NCBI GenBank assembly: GCA_034440635.1
Contig: JAOTON010000977.1
Location: forward strand, 1,403,001-1,467,000
Source: Lepas anatifera
Lineage: Eukaryota > Arthropoda > Thecostraca > Lepadidae
Direction of reading: 5' to 3'
Length of the DNA stretch: 64,000 bases
Below the pieces are notes generated by a model. That model did no database searches and was not told the DNA's origin. It saw only the letters and a program-made list of their open reading frames with translations. The position numbers and the translations under genes are program-made. Every line of letters starts with the position of its first letter. Position 1 is the first letter of the stretch. This document shows positions 1-9,667 of the stretch, piece after piece.

Positions 1-266
1 AGGGGCACCAAAGCCAGTGTAGGGGGGCGGCATGTTGGGTGCAGGGGCGGCAGTCAGTGTAACACTGCCTCTAAAAGTCAGGTGAAGGCTCATCATTCCC
101 CTCAATGAGCGCCTTCAGCGCTCCACATGGATGGGGGCGGCACTTTGGAGCCAAAGTGTTTGGGGGCCCGCTGCCCTCCCCCTGGGTGTGCACCCGCCCC
201 TGACCCGGATGGCGCCCCCCGGCAAAGTGCCCCGCCCCCTGATCGGCGATCCTGGATCAACCTATG
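1..266 (-). mobile_element. hAT-type G-rich MITE, one end, running off the window edge
   Basis: Read on the minus strand from 266, the sequence begins with CATAGG, then a GATCCAGGAT block, a CGCCGATC block, a G-run and a GGGGGGCGCCATCCGG block. The same order of blocks is seen in the complete copy at 29470-29746, whose 8-bp target duplication points to hAT. The other end lies beyond base 1, so length and target duplication cannot be read here. Short frames across it are not genes. Confidence 0.6.
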
Positions 267-926
267 CACAGTTCCACGACAGCCCTTGAACTTTAATCCT
301 CCGTCATTAAAAATTCAGAAAAGGCATGGCCCCCTTTGACCCTTTGACGGAAATAGTAAGAAAATGCCCCCTTCCCCGCGGCGGATGACAGTCGCCTAGT
401 GGGTGGATGCAGATGGAAATCTTCAAGGCCTGGTTCGATCACTTTGTTCACCTTGTCCATCTTTCTCCATGGGGTGACCATGTTACCCCATTAGGTGGGG
501 CGAAATGGACTTTTGCTACTTTTTTCTAAACTTTTCGAAAATTTTAATATAATAATTACAGACACATAGCTGCTTGCACAGAGGAAGATAAATGCCTGAA
601 GTATCTCTACAGCCAAAATAGGAACGAAACAAGCTTATTAAGTTACCGAAAACTCACACCATCGTTACGGTGTCCGTGACCCCACACTTTCCCCTACTTG
701 TTCAGCGCATGTGCTTCGTGGTTAGGTATAACATAAATTTCTGACGAGCGACTTATTTTGACCTCTCTTGCACCATCACTTTCGCCATTGTAAATCATCA
801 GGTCCGTGGGGTGAAAAGAGGTAATATATTGTGTTGTAATTCAATGTAGGTATGTACATACATACCTACGTACATGCATGGACAGTATTTTTGCAGAATC
901 TACTCTGGATTCTTAGCTTTAAAGTA

Positions 927-930
<4 letters not shown>
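267..930. other. Unassigned sequence
   Basis: AT-rich, non-repetitive within the window. I see no exon, no conserved protein similarity and no structured RNA. A palindromic GTATGTACATACATAC stretch near 850-866 recurs at about 7737-7752 and 31167-31184, so it may be a small dispersed motif. Confidence 0.4.

Positions 931-987
<57 letters not shown>
931..987. repeat. (TA)n microsatellite at the left flank of the Penelope-like element
   Basis: Uninterrupted alternating AT for about 57 bp. It lies about 25 bp outside the left pseudo-LTR of the Penelope-like element, and a matching (TA)n tract sits at the other end, so the element lies in or created a TA tract. Confidence 0.95.
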
Positions 988-989
<2 letters not shown>

Positions 990-1012
990 AGTTTGTTTTT
1001 ATTAGGATGTAC

Positions 1013-1258
1013 AATGCTCAGAAATCGAAAAAGGAATAAACTTGCTATAAGTGACATTTATTGGACCGGTTTCGTATCTCAACAGAAACATCATCAGCAA
1101 TGAGTAAATAGTAGAAATTAAGTTCAAGGAGGCATAATTGCCGAAGGCATACCTAAATATAATACAGTACATAAAACACACGGATTACAGTTCAAATACA
1201 AAACACCACACAGAAGCGGCTGCACTTTTTTAAAAAGGTTCTTCCTATTTCAACTACC
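1013..1258 (-). repeat. Left (downstream) inverted pseudo-LTR of the Penelope-like element
   Basis: Near-identical reverse complement of 3505-3749. The match stops abruptly at 1258/3505 on the inner side and after the AATGC/GCATT pentamer on the outer side. It contains the hammerhead-like core in sense orientation relative to the element's coding strand. Confidence 0.93.
1058..1102 (-). ncRNA. Hammerhead ribozyme-like motif (sense copy)
   Basis: On the minus strand the order is CTGATGA, a 17-nt segment able to form a short imperfect stem II, GAAA, the palindrome ACCGGT, then C (predicted cleavage after it) and CAAT, which pairs with the ATTG just before CTGATGA as stem I. This matches the minimal type I hammerheads described in Penelope-like elements, where short palindromic stem III favours dimers. 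Stem II is imperfect: the nucleotide after CTGATGA is T rather than G, so activity is uncertain. Confidence 0.55.
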
Positions 1259-1407
1259 GTACAATGTTTAAGGTAAAGGCCGAGTTAGTATTGTTTAGAA
1301 CTGGTTTAATTTCATGTATATGAAGTGATTCTAAAATTCTGAGGTCAATGTTAGATGAGCTTCTATTTACTACCGTGAATTGATCTAAGGTTATGGGTGT
1401 ATCACAC

Positions 1408-1824
1408 TCAAAAGAGTGGTCTCTGATTGCCGAAGAATCTGGAGTTGTTAACATTTTTAGTTCTTTCTGAAATTCCCTGGTGTTGCCTAACTCTGGAGAT
1501 CAAACTACGCTGAGTAGACCCAACGTACGACGCTTGGCAAGAAGCGCAACTGTATTTGTACACTACTCCAGAAAGGCAATCTTTCGGAATCAAATCTTTA
1601 AACCGAAAAAATGAACCAATAGTGAAGCTGTTTTTTAGCACTATCTTTGGGTCCAGAAAGGGGTAAAACTTTGCTAAAATTGAAGTCAATTCCTTTTGCA
1701 TGTTCAATGACTGTTTACCGAAATAGGGGAGGACAAAATATTTCACGAGTTTTGGAACACTTAACTTTTGAGGAGGGTTGGCGTACCGTTTGTCAAGAAA
1801 ACTCTTTATGGCCGTATTTACCAT
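1408..1824 (-). pseudogene. Penelope-like element GIY-YIG endonuclease domain (fragment)
   Basis: A 138-codon open stretch. Near its middle lies the GIY-YIG signature in its Penelope form: VVYKYSC, CASC, SYVGST and R-x-L-x2-R-V-R-Q-H. The paired cysteines before the YVGST box are typical of this endonuclease group. The family uses the domain to nick target DNA before target-primed reverse transcription. The stretch is not continuous with the upstream reverse transcriptase pieces, so it is a remnant and not a functional gene. Confidence 0.9.
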
Positions 1825-2052
1825 GTGAAGAGGGAAGCCATTACTGGAGAAAAACTTTTTTAGAAAATTAAGTTCGCAATCAAGTTCTTGAAGCTAGAGC
1901 TGAGCATGAAGGCACGGAAGATGGCAGACTTAATGATGGACGTTTTTATCACCGAGGGAATAAAACTAAAGAAACTAGTTCCCAGCCCAGTAAAACTCGG
2001 CTTTCTAAAGACAGAGGTCTCGAGATTCTTACCTTTTCTTTCAATTCGGATG

Positions 2053-3177
2053 TCAAGAAAGGGGATACACCCATCTTTTCAACTTCTTTAGTGAAATTAT
2101 TTTCGGATGTTGACTATTTAGATAGTCTAGGAATTTATTAGCATGGGTCTCTTTCTGAAATATCACAAACGTATCGTCAACATATCTCCTATAATATTTT
2201 GGACGGAATTCCGATGGGCAGTTTTCAAGCCAACGTGCTTCATGGTGACATAAGAATATATTTGCAAAGGACGGACCTGGGGGTAGTCCCATCCCTACAC
2301 CGTCCTTCTGTTTGAATAGTTGTCCGTTGAAGAGAAAATAGGAGCTTTTGACAGCCATTTCTAAGATTGAGTGGAAAAGTTTTTGGGTATGCCGGACACT
2401 TGGGAACAGTTTTTGAACAAAGAATTAACAGCTATATCTATAGTTTCATGGACAGGTATATTGGTGAACAAGTTTTCGACATCAAAGCTGGCAAGTACCA
2501 TGCCCGGTTTGAGTTCTATGTTACGTATATCTTGAGCAAACTGGAAACTGTTCTTTATGGAGAATTCATTTACAGTTATTGGGGCCAAAATAGGGACTAG
2601 GTACTTAGAAGTTTATATACAGGAGTTCCACAGGCTGAAAAATGGGGCGCAACGGGATACTTGGCTTATGGATCTTGGGGAGGCCATACAGAATTCCCGG
2701 GTGGAGCCTGACACATGTAAGCTTTTGTAAGTTTCATCAGAAATGATTGAGGAATTTTTAACTTCGTTAAGATTCGATTTACTTTGTCTTCTACTTGGCG
2801 CAGTACTTTTCTAATAGGTTCATTGACGACACAAAACTTGGATTCATCAGACAGTACATCAGACACTTTTTAACATAGTCATCCCTATCTAAAATCACCA
2901 CACCCCTACCTTTGTCTGGCTTCGTTACAACAAGTGAGTTATCTGCGGCGAAATCCTTGAGAAGCTTAACATCAGTCTTCGAGAATACAGATGAAAACAC
3001 ATTTGAAGATCTATATCCATGGAGAGTTTTATAACATAACGTCCGAATCTTTTGTTTTATATCCTGGAAGGTAAATCTAGGCGGCAGAGGAAGATCAATG
3101 AGTACATGTACTAGCTTTTCGAAGCAAAGGAAGTAATTGTGGAACTTCAAATTCCAAACAGGTAGCTTAAACTCCAA
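2053..3177 (-). pseudogene. Penelope-like element reverse transcriptase, broken into at least four frames
   Basis: Reading on the minus strand from 3177 down: 2791-3177 holds the N-terminal block with NSLVVTKPDKGRGVVILD; 2666-2866, in another frame, holds the region with FCVVNEPIRKVLRQVEDKVN; 2361-2588 holds the palm block with SFDVENLFTNIPVHETI; 2053-2358 holds the GVGMGLPPGPSFANIFL box and the YRRYVDDTFVIF catalytic box. The blocks are in the right order for a Penelope-like reverse transcriptase but switch frame at least three times, so this is an inactive copy. Region 1825-2052 should hold the thumb but is not open. Confidence 0.92.
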
Positions 3178-3504
3178 TCCAAATGAAGCAATGTTTTAAT
3201 CCTTTTTGGTAGAGGCTTTGAGGAAAGGTTGAAGATTACTTTTCCGGATTGCAAGGCTGAATGGGACCATGAATACCCAAACGCCCAAGTTTTCGAGCAT
3301 GAGTAGTCTGAAGTGATTTGGTGAATTTTGAGACCGAAACCTTGGACTCACTTATGAGCCAAACATACTTTAGGAAGACAAGAATCGTAGAGGACTTGCC
3401 TTTTATTTTTGAGTGTTGTCTGAAGTTCCACTTGTCTTTTTTTTGAATTTGATTTCTTCATTTGAAGCCGTGTTTGCCGGACTTGTGAAAGTTTCGTAGT
3501 TGAA

Positions 3505-3748
3505 GGTAGTTGAAATAGGAAGAACCTTTTTAAAAAAGTGCAGCCGCTTCTGTGTGGTGTTTTGTATTTGAACTGTAATCCGTGTGTTTTATGTACTGTA
3601 TTATATTTAGGTATGCCTTCGGCAATTATGCCTCCTTGAACTTAATTTCTACTATTTACTCATTGCTGATGATGTTTCTGTTGAGATACGAAACCGGTCC
3701 AATAAATGTCACTTATAGCAAGTTTATTCCTTTTTCGATTTCTGGCAT

Positions 3749-3749
<1 letters not shown>
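3505..3749 (+). repeat. Right (upstream) inverted pseudo-LTR of the Penelope-like element
   Basis: Reverse complement of 1013-1258 with very few differences. It lies upstream of the coding region on the coding strand, so it probably held the promoter. It carries the second hammerhead-like core, here antisense to the coding strand. Confidence 0.93.
3660..3705 (+). ncRNA. Hammerhead ribozyme-like motif (second copy)
   Basis: CTGATGA at 3666-3672, GAAA at 3690-3693, ACCGGT at 3693-3698, predicted cleavage after C3699, and CAAT at 3700-3703 complementary to ATTG at 3662-3665. It is identical in core to the copy in the other inverted repeat, with the same imperfect stem II. Confidence 0.55.

Positions 3750-3812
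<63 letters not shown>
3749..3812. repeat. (TA)n microsatellite at the right flank of the Penelope-like element
   Basis: About 64 bp of alternating TA with one TACATA interruption, directly touching the right pseudo-LTR. Frames through it give only Ile-Tyr repeats. Confidence 0.95.
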
Positions 3813-3815
<3 letters not shown>

Positions 3816-4825
3816 TGTCCCTGACCATACTTGACAGGACAGTGCACGGATTTAGAGGAACTAAAGGTGATTCCGATGCTATTTCCCATATGTAGATAGT
3901 GTGGCAAATGGCCGGTAGGAAAAAGTATGTCAACCCCAACCGTGGCTTACCGGTGACAAAAAGGTGCAAGCAAATTTTTTAACGGGGACGGCTTGAGTCA
4001 CAAATCATCTTGCTGTCACAAGTGCTGAAAAATGATTGATGGCTAATTACTGATTAATGAATGAAATTGAAATAATATCCCTCTATTTGTTCAGCTTCCT
4101 CACCAACTAAGGGATCCTCTGACAAACGAATGTATTTTTTAAAACAGTCACGGTTTTTGGTATAACGTGTCCACCGGTCAAAAAGATTGAAAAGCAAAAT
4201 AAAACTATCATCAAAATAATTGGTGTTTGCTGGTCAAGTTGAGCATACAAGTATACAAGACTATAGTGACGCCTCCATGCGTACACCTTGAGGAAAAAGA
4301 ACGGGAGCGGTCACCATCATCGCAGTCAATTTCGTGATCTGGATACACACTTAGTTAGCTGACGTCAGAAGGTGATGGAATCGTCAGTGAATCATGTGCC
4401 TTCACAGTGCGATCAGAGAAACAATTGGCAAGCGAAGCATGCAGTAGAACATGGCACACTGCACGGCACCACGCCGAGCACGTGAAGCCTGAGGACTGGC
4501 CGCGGAACGATCAGGTAGCCATGCATGCAACTGAAAGCCGGCAATTGAATTTGGAGCATCTCGCCCCACCTGGGTTGTTTCCTACGAAAAAAGGTTTAAA
4601 TGGATTCTTCGGGTGACCAAAGACAACAGCGGAAAAGAGCAACCCACTATTAAAATGTATAAAGTCTTGTCTATGCAAATGAGTGCAGTGGCTATTTGTT
4701 TCGGTACAGTTCGACTGCAAGGCAAGATGTACCATGGTAATCCCTGACTTAGGACTTAGGGCAAAGTATATGAGGCAAAGGCATGTACGTGCCGATATTC
4801 TTTAGTCGGGTGAAATCCCGGTCCG
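3813..4825. other. Unassigned sequence
   Basis: No exon, protein similarity or terminal repeats recognised. Open frames here are short (70 codons or fewer) and lack coding character. Confidence 0.4.
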
Positions 4826-4898
4826 GATCCTCCGTGGCTCAGATTGCGGTCTCATCTTACAAGCAAGGAGGCCACATTTATCGATTTGAGCCTTGCAC
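4826..4898 (+). repeat. tRNA-like sequence, possible SINE head (degenerate)
   Basis: GTGGCTCAGATTGCGGTCTC resembles a pol III A-box region and TCGATTTGAGCC, about 40 bp downstream, resembles a decayed B-box. No cloverleaf can be closed by eye. It could be chance similarity. Confidence 0.3.
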
Positions 4899-5088
4899 AA
4901 GCCGCACCTTGTTACGCATGGATATCAGTCCTCCGGAAAATGTGTTGCAGCTGTATTGCTACAGTGCAGACAATTATTTCCTGCAGTAACTGGCGTGCAC
5001 AGTGACATTTGAGCGTGGTTTTGCAACAACCCTTGCAAGATTTCAAGGATAACGCTCATCAGCTCTGATCGTCTCATAACCGCAATCT

Positions 5089-5679
5089 TCAAAGCGCGAT
5101 GATCCATGAGGCAGATACGAGCGCGTCGGTTCTTCTCCTGTCATCATTGCTGAGTGCGACTGAGTGCCTCATCCGGCTTCCACGGCCACGCTCATGTCTG
5201 ACGGCCTTATGCAACTGGCAGTGCCAGACCGGCGGCATTCCTGGCGTGTCGCCACCGCACTTCCGTTGATCCGGCACTCCAGTTCCGCCGGACCTACTTT
5301 GTGGGCGTGCTGAAGTGAAAGTGACGCAGCCCAACCGGACTAGTCTCGGTGGCGTACCAGCACCAGAACGGCGAACGGCGGCAGCAGCAAGGCCGCCACT
5401 GCCCTCTCCAATAAGCCAGCCTAACCGCGACGGTGAAAACACGCCAGCAGACGGGCGCTCTAGCGGTGAGCCAGCCACTCTTTCTTTCCATCTGCCATGG
5501 GTGACAAAAAGTGAGCCCACGAGATCCCCCTGTCGTTGTGTTTGAAACACGCCAGGCGTGTGCACCATGCCCATGTGGCCGCACCTTGCGTATGGAAAAT
5601 CGGTGAATTTCGACAAGTTGAAAATGTTTGATTTACGAGCTTGTGCTTCAGCATTGCAATAACAAGAAGCACTCATCAT
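5089..5679 (-). CDS. Unrecognised 196-codon open frame in GC-rich DNA
   Basis: One uninterrupted frame of 196 codons within GC-rich sequence flanked by AT-rich DNA. The translation is rich in Arg, Gly and Ser, has no signal peptide, membrane segment or motif I recognise, and overlapping frames on both strands are open too, which is what high GC alone produces. It could be a piece of an unknown repeat or a CpG-rich segment. I keep it only because it is the longest stop-free frame outside the transposons and the CHERP-like gene. Confidence 0.15.
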   Translation of the reverse strand: MMSASCYCNAEAQARKSNIFNLSKFTDFPYARCGHMGMVHTPGVFQTQRQGDLVGSLFVTHGRWKERVAGSPLERPSAGVFSPSRLGWLIGEGSGGLAAAAVRRSGAGTPPRLVRLGCVTFTSARPQSRSGGTGVPDQRKCGGDTPGMPPVWHCQLHKAVRHERGRGSRMRHSVALSNDDRRRTDALVSASWIIAL

Positions 5680-5799
5680 TACGTCGCCCCCAGTTTCTTC
5701 TATGTGTAGAACAAAACGTGCACCACCTGAGGTAAGGTGGGGTGATAATGATAAAAGTAGAAATATATTTCTCCAAATTGGGTTGCTAATTCTTTGAAA

Positions 5800-6133
5800 A
5801 ATTCTGAGGACAAAATTCTATAGACCTAAAAGAGTATCATAAATGTAACGAACCTTACAATCTCGGGTTACTCTGGTACCGCCATAACGTAAACGCTACT
5901 GTCCGCCGAAAAGGAGGCACAGCCATACCTTCCTGAAAAGTGTGGCTAAAATTCTGAAGAATAAGAATATGAATTTTATCCTGAATTTTATCCTGAAGGT
6001 TAAAAATTCTGAAGACAAACTTCTAAAGACCTAAACGAATATTATAGATGCAATGAAATTTACAATATAGGGTTACTCTTGTTAACGCCATAACGTAAAC
6101 GCTACTGCCCGCCGAAAAGGAGGCACACCCATA
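5800..6133 (+). repeat. Duplicated scrap of the I-type LINE endonuclease region
   Basis: Two diverged copies, about 5800-5930 and 6005-6133, spaced about 205 bp. Each ends in DNA encoding GYSW-like, Tyr-Arg-His-Asn-Val-Asn-Ala and a GGTA-like run. The complement of the LINE at 44155-44215 encodes the same peptide order. Each copy begins with AATTCTGA and an AAGACCTAAA-like block. So a small endonuclease fragment of the same LINE family was captured and then tandemly duplicated. Confidence 0.7.
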
Positions 6134-6835
6134 AGCAGGGCTGGCACTTGCACGATTCTCTGGCACGCATTCGCACGAACTCGGTTGTGCCAATGCGCCA
6201 ACTAGTCTTAAAGCTGCATGAAGTGTTCAGAAACTTGTCGTAACTGCGTGACATGTCCAGACGAAAGTTTTGAAATGTTCAAAATTTTTCACGACACATT
6301 TTTCGCGACCGGTTCGTGAACTATGCGCAAACTGTTCGTGAACTTGTCACAAACAGGGCGGGACAATGCGGACCTTTACTGTGACCAATAGGACCAACAG
6401 GAGGACTTTCACTGCTGCTGCATGGGTATTTTCCTTTACCCGTTCCTCCTCAAACGGAGTTCCTGCTTTGACATGGAGACAATGACCCATGAGGAGAAGA
6501 CCGACGGATGCTGAGTATGGTTGAGGTCCTGGGCTGTTGGTGGACCGGACCTGTTTAGGTCCTGGTCCGGATCTGTTGGTGGACAGGACAGCGCAGAGCG
6601 GGGTGGTCATCACCCTCATTCACAAGCACCCTCAGACTCAAGCACCAAAGACACCGCACCGACTATCTGGGCCAGATAAGGATACCCTAAGGCAGCGACG
6701 TAAGACCGCCACAGAAATCTAAGAATACCGGATGGCGGTGTTAGGCAAGCCGCGAGGGGGACAAATTCTGGACCATGGAGGGTTTCAGGATTCGCTGGAA
6801 AACCTGGACATCTGAGAGGAGCCTTCTCTTCCTGA
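6134..6835. other. Unassigned sequence
   Basis: Contains a run of diverged GTTCGTGAA/CTTGTCG-like words (6230-6355) that looks like a decayed short tandem repeat. No gene recognised. Confidence 0.4.
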
Positions 6836-6843
6836 TGTGCATT

Positions 6844-7476
6844 CAGTGGCGCAGTCAGGATTTGATCTAGGGGTCAGATTCAATGGGTGTGGGGGAAGGC
6901 GGTTCCTCGTCTGCGACTCACGACGCAAGAGCGCCTAATAAAAGGAGGGCGGCTGATGATGAAAATAGGCGGATTTATAATTTCGTATTGCATGAGAGCA
7001 TTTGGGCAGAGAACACTATTTGATTTAGAAATGTGCAGGGGTGCCCACAGGCAGATCTAGGGGGAGGGGGGTCAAAGAGGCATTTACCTAAAAAAACATT
7101 GTTGCCGATTTTTGCTGATTTTTTTCAAGAACTGTCTTTTGTTTCATTTTTGGGCCCCGTTAGCCCCTTCAAACCATTAGACTGGATCCAGCCCCGGGGG
7201 TGCTGCTTGTCGCGTTCTGGGCGAAGCGGCGTTTCATTGTTCGTCGGAAATGTTTATGGGGACGCTGATGCACAATGCGGTTAATTTTTCTGCGCTTCTG
7301 GATCCTTCTAAGCGGTAAAATATAATCTAGTAACGGGGGTGGTTGCTGTGCCAAGCGAGTGGCCGTGATTACGAAACACCCGTAGGTTTTGGGTGGCCTT
7401 TCGTAAAGAGGGCGGCAGTGGACCTCTGGTCGGGTATGCCCACACTCCACTGAACCCGCCCTTGGTAACGCCACCG
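6844..7476. mobile_element. Probable non-autonomous hAT element
   Basis: Starts CAGTGGCG and ends CGCCACCG, a short terminal inverted repeat of the common CAGTGGCG hAT type. The flanking octamers are TGTGCATT (6836-6843) and TGTATATT (7477-7484), six of eight identical, consistent with an old 8-bp target duplication. Inside, near 7041, is a CAGGCAGATCTAGGGGG block resembling the end of the other hAT MITE family of this window, so nesting is possible. No transposase is encoded. Confidence 0.55.
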
Positions 7477-7484
7477 TGTATATT

Positions 7485-8284
7485 TATATACATTTGATAA
7501 ATTCAGAAAAAATAAACATCAGCTGCATCTTTTATTGATTAGCTGGCTCTTCTGTTCATCGTGGCCAGGCACAGACTAAGCCCGGTTCGCCATAAAACTA
7601 TCGTGCGAGGTGCGGTGTTTGGAATCGAGCTATAGAGCTCAAACTTTCGCAATCATCATCTCTTTATGCAAACATTATGTCAGTCGAGTTGTGGAACATT
7701 TGCAAAAATATTGGATTGTCGACAATTCTTACGTAGGTATGTACATACATACCTTCTCTAGTTTATTTGCACAGTTAACATTCTGGCTTTGATATCTCAA
7801 AGGGTACATGCACCTTCACAGAAATAAAACAATATTTGGCCAAAAAGCTCGTGCTTTTACATCAAACTGCAACGAGCGAATACAAATCGTTCGTAATCAG
7901 CAACAATTTTTCAGCGCTTGATATTCTATACAAGTTAAGGTGGGTAGGTACTTTTATGACGCATTCATAATGTACGCTTCTTAGGATTCTTTAAAACGAA
8001 AGTTCCTGAAACTTTCAAGATATGCGGCTGGGTTTCGTCGTGAACTTATGCTTCTTTTATGGCGCACTTCTCAGTAAAACTGAAAATGTGGCTGAACTTT
8101 AGTACTGACTGTCCTTATTCAAGCCGAGATACCATATGAAGGAGGGTGAAAGAATTCCCCTCAGAGGTGCGTGACGTGTGAGCGGGAAGATGCCTCGTGC
8201 TCCTGCAACGTTAGAATAGGACTCCTCACTGCTGCACTTCTTACTTAAAGAAACACTGCCGAGGACCTCACTCTGTCTCTGGTC
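7485..8284. other. Unassigned sequence
   Basis: No exon or repeat structure recognised. A GTATGTACATACATAC palindrome lies near 7737. Confidence 0.4.
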
Positions 8285-8288
8285 TTAA

Positions 8289-9075
8289 CACGCGATTGAC
8301 GGGGGGCGGGTACCGCCCCCTCGGGTTTTTCGGAGACAGTGAAAACGGCGGCGCTACGCGCCGCCGTACCTGGTTCCTTTTCCTCATCATTTTTAAACTT
8401 CTGTGAAATTTTAAGGTTAGGTCATCTCAGGTCAGGTCCCAGTACAGGTCAAGTGACCCGACCTCAAAAAGTTTAAGATAGCATAAGTCGGAGCAGGGTG
8501 AACTTATCATTGAAACTTATATCCATAATGGCCCTACAAGTTCTCTAACATATGTTCCGGTATTTTTGATATCGATGACCTAAGGTCAGGTACGAGGCAT
8601 GACCTCTCCATTGGAAATACATGGGAAAATGTTTTTTACGGAATAACTCAGTAACGGATGGTGATAGGCATTTATTTTAGCTGCATTAGACTCGCCTGGG
8701 CTTTGCGGTTCTAATGATATGCATTTTATATAATTTGACCCTGACCTGACCTCAGGTCAGGTCAAATCCTGATTTGACCTAGAAGGTCAAATTATATTTT
8801 CGATTCGGCTTGCTAAGAGGATTATTGGTTTAAATCGTTTTGTCTATCTTTACTTGTTCAGATGTAATGGCCGAAAACTGAATTTTACATGTTATCCTAT
8901 GACGGGTATGTTTTGACCTCGTGACCTTAAATGTGACCTGACAAAATAATGGTACAGTGTTTTCGATGGGAAGTGGATGGGCGCCCACGCCGTTTACCGT
9001 TTTTACCTACCGTGGTTCTCGGATCTTAGGGGGCGGGTCCCCCGTCAATGCAGGTGGCTGCCCGTAATGCGCGTG
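8289..9075 (-). mobile_element. TTAA element, family D, copy 1 (AGGTCA-rich)
   Basis: Bounded by TTAA at 8285-8288 and 9076-9079. Ends show CACGCGATTGACGGGGGG and a CCCCCGTCAATG block with CGCGTG at the right border. Reverse in orientation to copy 2 at 49273-50108, sharing the GGCGGCGCTACGC palindromic end block, the CGGGTACCGCCCCC end and many AGGTCA/TGACCT words. No open frame. TTAA target duplications are the hallmark of piggyBac-type transposition, so I infer a non-autonomous piggyBac-like element. Confidence 0.75.
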
Positions 9076-9079
9076 TTAA

Positions 9080-9667
9080 AGGGAATGTGGCACCTTGATC
9101 GAATCCTGGAATTTAGTGCAATTAAGGATAATTTTAGCCGAAAATCATGGAAGCGTCCATAATTTCTCTGAAAATGTACAATAAGCTCAATAAGTTGTTA
9201 AGATGTTCCCTGGCCTCTCCCCTCGAATCCGGAAATGTAAAAAACACTGAGAGAGAGGCCAGGGAACATCTTAACAACTCATCATCATGCTCCTCGCCGC
9301 AGCACTTCAAAACTTATCAATAAGCTCAATATTTTGATTTTTATGATGCTCCTCTAGGGAAAGAAATAAATATCTGCCTGTGGATGATGTCATGATCTGG
9401 CAACCACTACCATATTCAATACGCTAAAAGGGCCTCGATTGGCTGATACTCACTGTGACGTCAGCATATGTCGTCACACTAACAGCCATGACAACTGTGG
9501 TCTGCTGCTAAGTGTACATGAGGGGTACGTTTCAGGTAGTTTTTAGTTTCTCTCTACGGAAATTTTGAGTTTCAAGACGAATGATATGTTGAGTACCGGG
9601 TTTTCCGGCATGCTTTACAACTTGGCTATCTCAGTTAAAATCACGTTATAAAGGTGCCACATTCCCT
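9080..9667 (+). mobile_element. TTAA MITE, family A, copy 1
   Basis: Flanked by TTAA at 9076-9079 and 9668-9671. The terminal inverted repeat is AGGGAATGTGGCACCTT on the left and its complement on the right. Normal size for this family is about 450 bp; this copy is longer because a foldback element sits inside (9193-9318). The centre has a conserved near-palindrome with the CRE-type TGACGTCA (9456-9463). It shares its left TTAA with the end of a family D element. Confidence 0.85.
9193..9318. mobile_element. Foldback mini-element inserted in family A copy 1
   Basis: A perfect 26-bp inverted repeat (9194-9219 with 9253-9278) around a 33-nt loop, plus 40 bp. The host 13-mer AATAAGCTCAATA occurs on both sides (9180-9192 and 9319-9331), while other family A copies have it once, so insertion with duplication of the target is directly visible. 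The arm sequence (GGCCTCTCCCCTCGAATCC) is related to the larger inverted-repeat element at 22547-22856. Confidence 0.85.

Larger units (their letters stand above)
1013..3749 (-). mobile_element. Penelope-like retroelement (GIY-YIG endonuclease bearing), degenerate
   Basis: Coding strand is minus. Inverted terminal repeats of about 245 bp (1013-1258 and 3505-3749) enclose fragments of a reverse transcriptase (YVDD-type catalytic box, SFDVENLFTNIP, and an upstream TKPDKGRGVVILDRDDY block) followed by a C-terminal GIY-YIG endonuclease. This order and these motifs are diagnostic of endonuclease-bearing Penelope-like elements. The coding region is split over several frames, so the copy is dead. 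Both ends abut TA-repeat DNA. The inverted rather than direct arrangement of the pseudo-LTRs is one of the known arrangements for this group. Confidence 0.93.

Noticed and set aside
852..1103. 83-codon frame and others through the (TA)n tracts
   Set aside because: Ile-Tyr repeats from TA microsatellites next to the Penelope-like element.
5089..5679. Treating the 196-codon minus-strand frame as a confident gene
   Set aside because: GC-driven openness on several frames, no domain and no splice or promoter context. Listed only at low confidence.
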